A stretch of DNA of 52,414 nt, taken from Salinarimonas sp. Its GTDB lineage: Bacteria > Pseudomonadota > Alphaproteobacteria > Rhizobiales > Beijerinckiaceae. Location of the stretch: positions 1 through 52,414 of the forward strand of contig JAFIEI010000026.1 of assembly GCA_020832565.1 (NCBI GenBank), in the 5' to 3' direction. The notes beneath the pieces were generated by a model. It was not told where the DNA came from. It did no database searches and saw nothing but the letters and a program-made list of their open reading frames with translations. Positions 51,145 to 52,414 of the stretch are shown here, piece after piece. The position numbers and the translations under genes are program-made. Position 1 is the stretch's first letter. Every line of letters starts with the position of its first letter.

Positions 51145-52414
51145 TGCGCGACGCTTTCTTGTGTCCGCCCCTCGATGCTCTGCTTCACACCGACGCCGCC
51201 GAGCGAGCGCAGCTCAAGCTGCAGCATGACGGTTCGGTTCTGATCGCGCGAGCCGAGGGAGCCGTCCTTGGGGCGGGAGCTGTAGGTCACCGTGAAATAG
51301 GTACATTCATCCGCATAGCCCAATCCGACGGACATTGACGCCACGGAAAAACGGTCTGATTCGTTGACCCCGCGTCGACGGTCCTCGAGATGGCGCGAGA
51401 GGTCGAACATCACGGAACCGCTGGCAAACCAGTGGGGGGACAGTTCGACCCGTCCCGAGAGTTGCAGCCCTTCGCGGCGATCGGGATAACCGAGTTCCGG
51501 TTGGGGGGCGAAGCGGGCATAGCTGACGGAGCCCTCGATCCGGTCGAAGGTCAAGCTTGCGCCGGCTTCCAGCCGCTTCATATCGAAGGTGCTACGGTCG
51601 AAACGGCCACGGGCATTGACCGAGAAGATCTCGTTGGGGCTCAGGCTGACGCGACCCACGTAATCGGAAAACCGCGATTCGAGACCCGAATCGCGACCGG
51701 TATTGACGAGATCGCCGGGCCGGAAGGAGTTGCGACCGGCCAGTTGCACCGATTGCCCGAACTTTGCTTCAGCCCTGAATCCATCGTGGCCCGTCAGACC
51801 GTAGCGAAGGGCATAGGAGCCGCGAACACCGCCCTCGACCCGGTCGTAGCCGGAGAAGCGATCCCAGCTGAACAAGTTGCTGTCGTCGAAGACGAGGCTC
51901 TGCGCATCCTCGTTGGGAAGGCGCCCGATGCGTGTTTCGTTGGGGCGCGCGACAATCTGCGCGATCGGCTCCAGCGACTGGACGCCGAAATTGCCGGCCC
52001 GGGCAATCATCGGCATCCGGTATTCGAGGCCCGCGCCCGGCATCATTCGCCCATGGAAGCGATCGCTCGAACCCATCAGATTCGCGGTCTCGGCGTTCTG
52101 GAAGCCGCCGGTTCGTGGCGATGACCAGATACCGTCCGCGCGCAGATAGGCGAACGGGGTCCAGCTCTGGCCGAGCCCGTCGATGATCTGTCGGCGCCAG
52201 GAGACCTGCGATGTCAGGCGGCTGTAGGAGCCCGCGACTCCCGGCAGCAGGCACTGGTCGCGGTTGAAGGCATCAGGCGCACAGGTATCATAGATGCCGC
52301 CGAAGACGCCACGTGCATCCGGATCGAGCGGGTCGGCTGCGCGGAACTGGGACGTTTCGCGCGACAGGCTGACGAAGTTCACGTCGAGGGCAAACTCGCC
52401 ACCGATCGAAGGCG
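51141..52414 (-). CDS. lptD: LPS-assembly protein LptD, C-terminal part (cut by window edge)
   Basis: The reading frame continues past the right edge; about 423 codons are visible. The translated part is the C-terminal outer-membrane beta barrel: alternating hydrophobic strands, and conserved LptD segments GAGLEYRMPM, LEPIAQIVARPNE and SLVFDDSNLFSWDRFSGYDR. LptD with LptE inserts lipopolysaccharide into the outer leaflet. The N-terminal jellyroll and signal peptide lie outside. It is the first visible gene of the lptD-pdxA-rsmA operon. Confidence 0.93.
   Translation of the reverse strand, partial: PSIGGEFALDVNFVSLSRETSQFRAADPLDPDARGVFGGIYDTCAPDAFNRDQCLLPGVAGSYSRLTSQVSWRRQIIDGLGQSWTPFAYLRADGIWSSPRTGGFQNAETANLMGSSDRFHGRMMPGAGLEYRMPMIARAGNFGVQSLEPIAQIVARPNETRIGRLPNEDAQSLVFDDSNLFSWDRFSGYDRVEGGVRGSYALRYGLTGHDGFRAEAKFGQSVQLAGRNSFRPGDLVNTGRDSGLESRFSDYVGRVSLSPNEIFSVNARGRFDRSTFDMKRLEAGASLTFDRIEGSVSYARFAPQPELGYPDRREGLQLSGRVELSPHWFASGSVMFDLSRHLEDRRRGVNESDRFSVASMSVGLGYADECTYFTVTYSSRPKDGSLGSRDQNRTVMLQLELRSLGGVGVKQSIEGRTQESVAQ

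Overview
The window is a 52.4 kb piece of a high-GC chromosome from an alphaproteobacterium. The gene content points to the order Hyphomicrobiales (Rhizobiales), perhaps near Salinarimonas/Saliniramus or Methylobacteriaceae. That placement rests on recognised protein families and gene order (lptD-pdxA-rsmA next to yicC-gmk, the DUF1674/SDHAF4 protein, TIGR02301, DUF2125); no 16S gene or database comparison was available. Almost everything is densely packed protein-coding DNA. I saw no tRNA, rRNA, CRISPR array, insertion sequence, phage gene or integrase.

Left part (1-24.7 kb): RraA-like aldolase, inorganic pyrophosphatase (ppa), an L-2-hydroxyglutarate-dehydrogenase-like flavoprotein and glyS on the plus strand. 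Next, on the minus strand, come the ligase-associated repair pair pdeM/DEXH helicase, aconitase acnA with a clear terminator, and ChaC. Around 12-16 kb are DUF2125, DUF1674/SDHAF4, the heat-shock protease htpX, radC and map, followed by a lone FkbM methyltransferase. A long minus-strand run holds creatininase, a squalene-synthase-fold protein of NDUFAF6 type, a glycosyltransferase, a small lipoprotein candidate, grpE, glnD and a small unknown protein.

Middle (24.8-42.5 kb): a 1191-residue exported protein with three AMIN-like beta modules and a TPR array diverges from an orphan membrane histidine kinase. These are followed by a complete TAXI-type TRAP transporter (binding protein plus fused permease) with a striking TTGCG operator-like cluster upstream. 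Then come DUF1223, a DCC thiol-disulfide protein, an alpha/beta hydrolase and a three-domain indolepyruvate ferredoxin oxidoreductase whose promoter region carries a perfect 12-bp-arm palindrome. A DUF1007/NicO metal transporter pair follows. Downstream of it lies an AT-rich patch and what looks like a broken gene remnant on the opposite strand.

Right part (42.5-52.4 kb): a 6-phosphogluconate-dehydrogenase-like DUF1932 protein, aminopeptidase P, a structured 400-bp intergenic region, a 77-residue small protein, Nudix plus TIGR02301, a small acidic protein, and yicC-gmk. These face rsmA-pdxA-lptD, and lptD runs off the right edge.

The window is mainly housekeeping and metabolism. I did not find a clear novel multi-gene defence or mobile system. 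The best leads are regulatory or structural: palindromes, hairpins containing stop codons, and candidate heat-shock promoters. The AMIN/TPR protein, the gene remnant near 42.2 kb, and the presence of two mitochondrial respiratory assembly-factor homologues (SDHAF4 and NDUFAF6 types) are the best protein-level leads.
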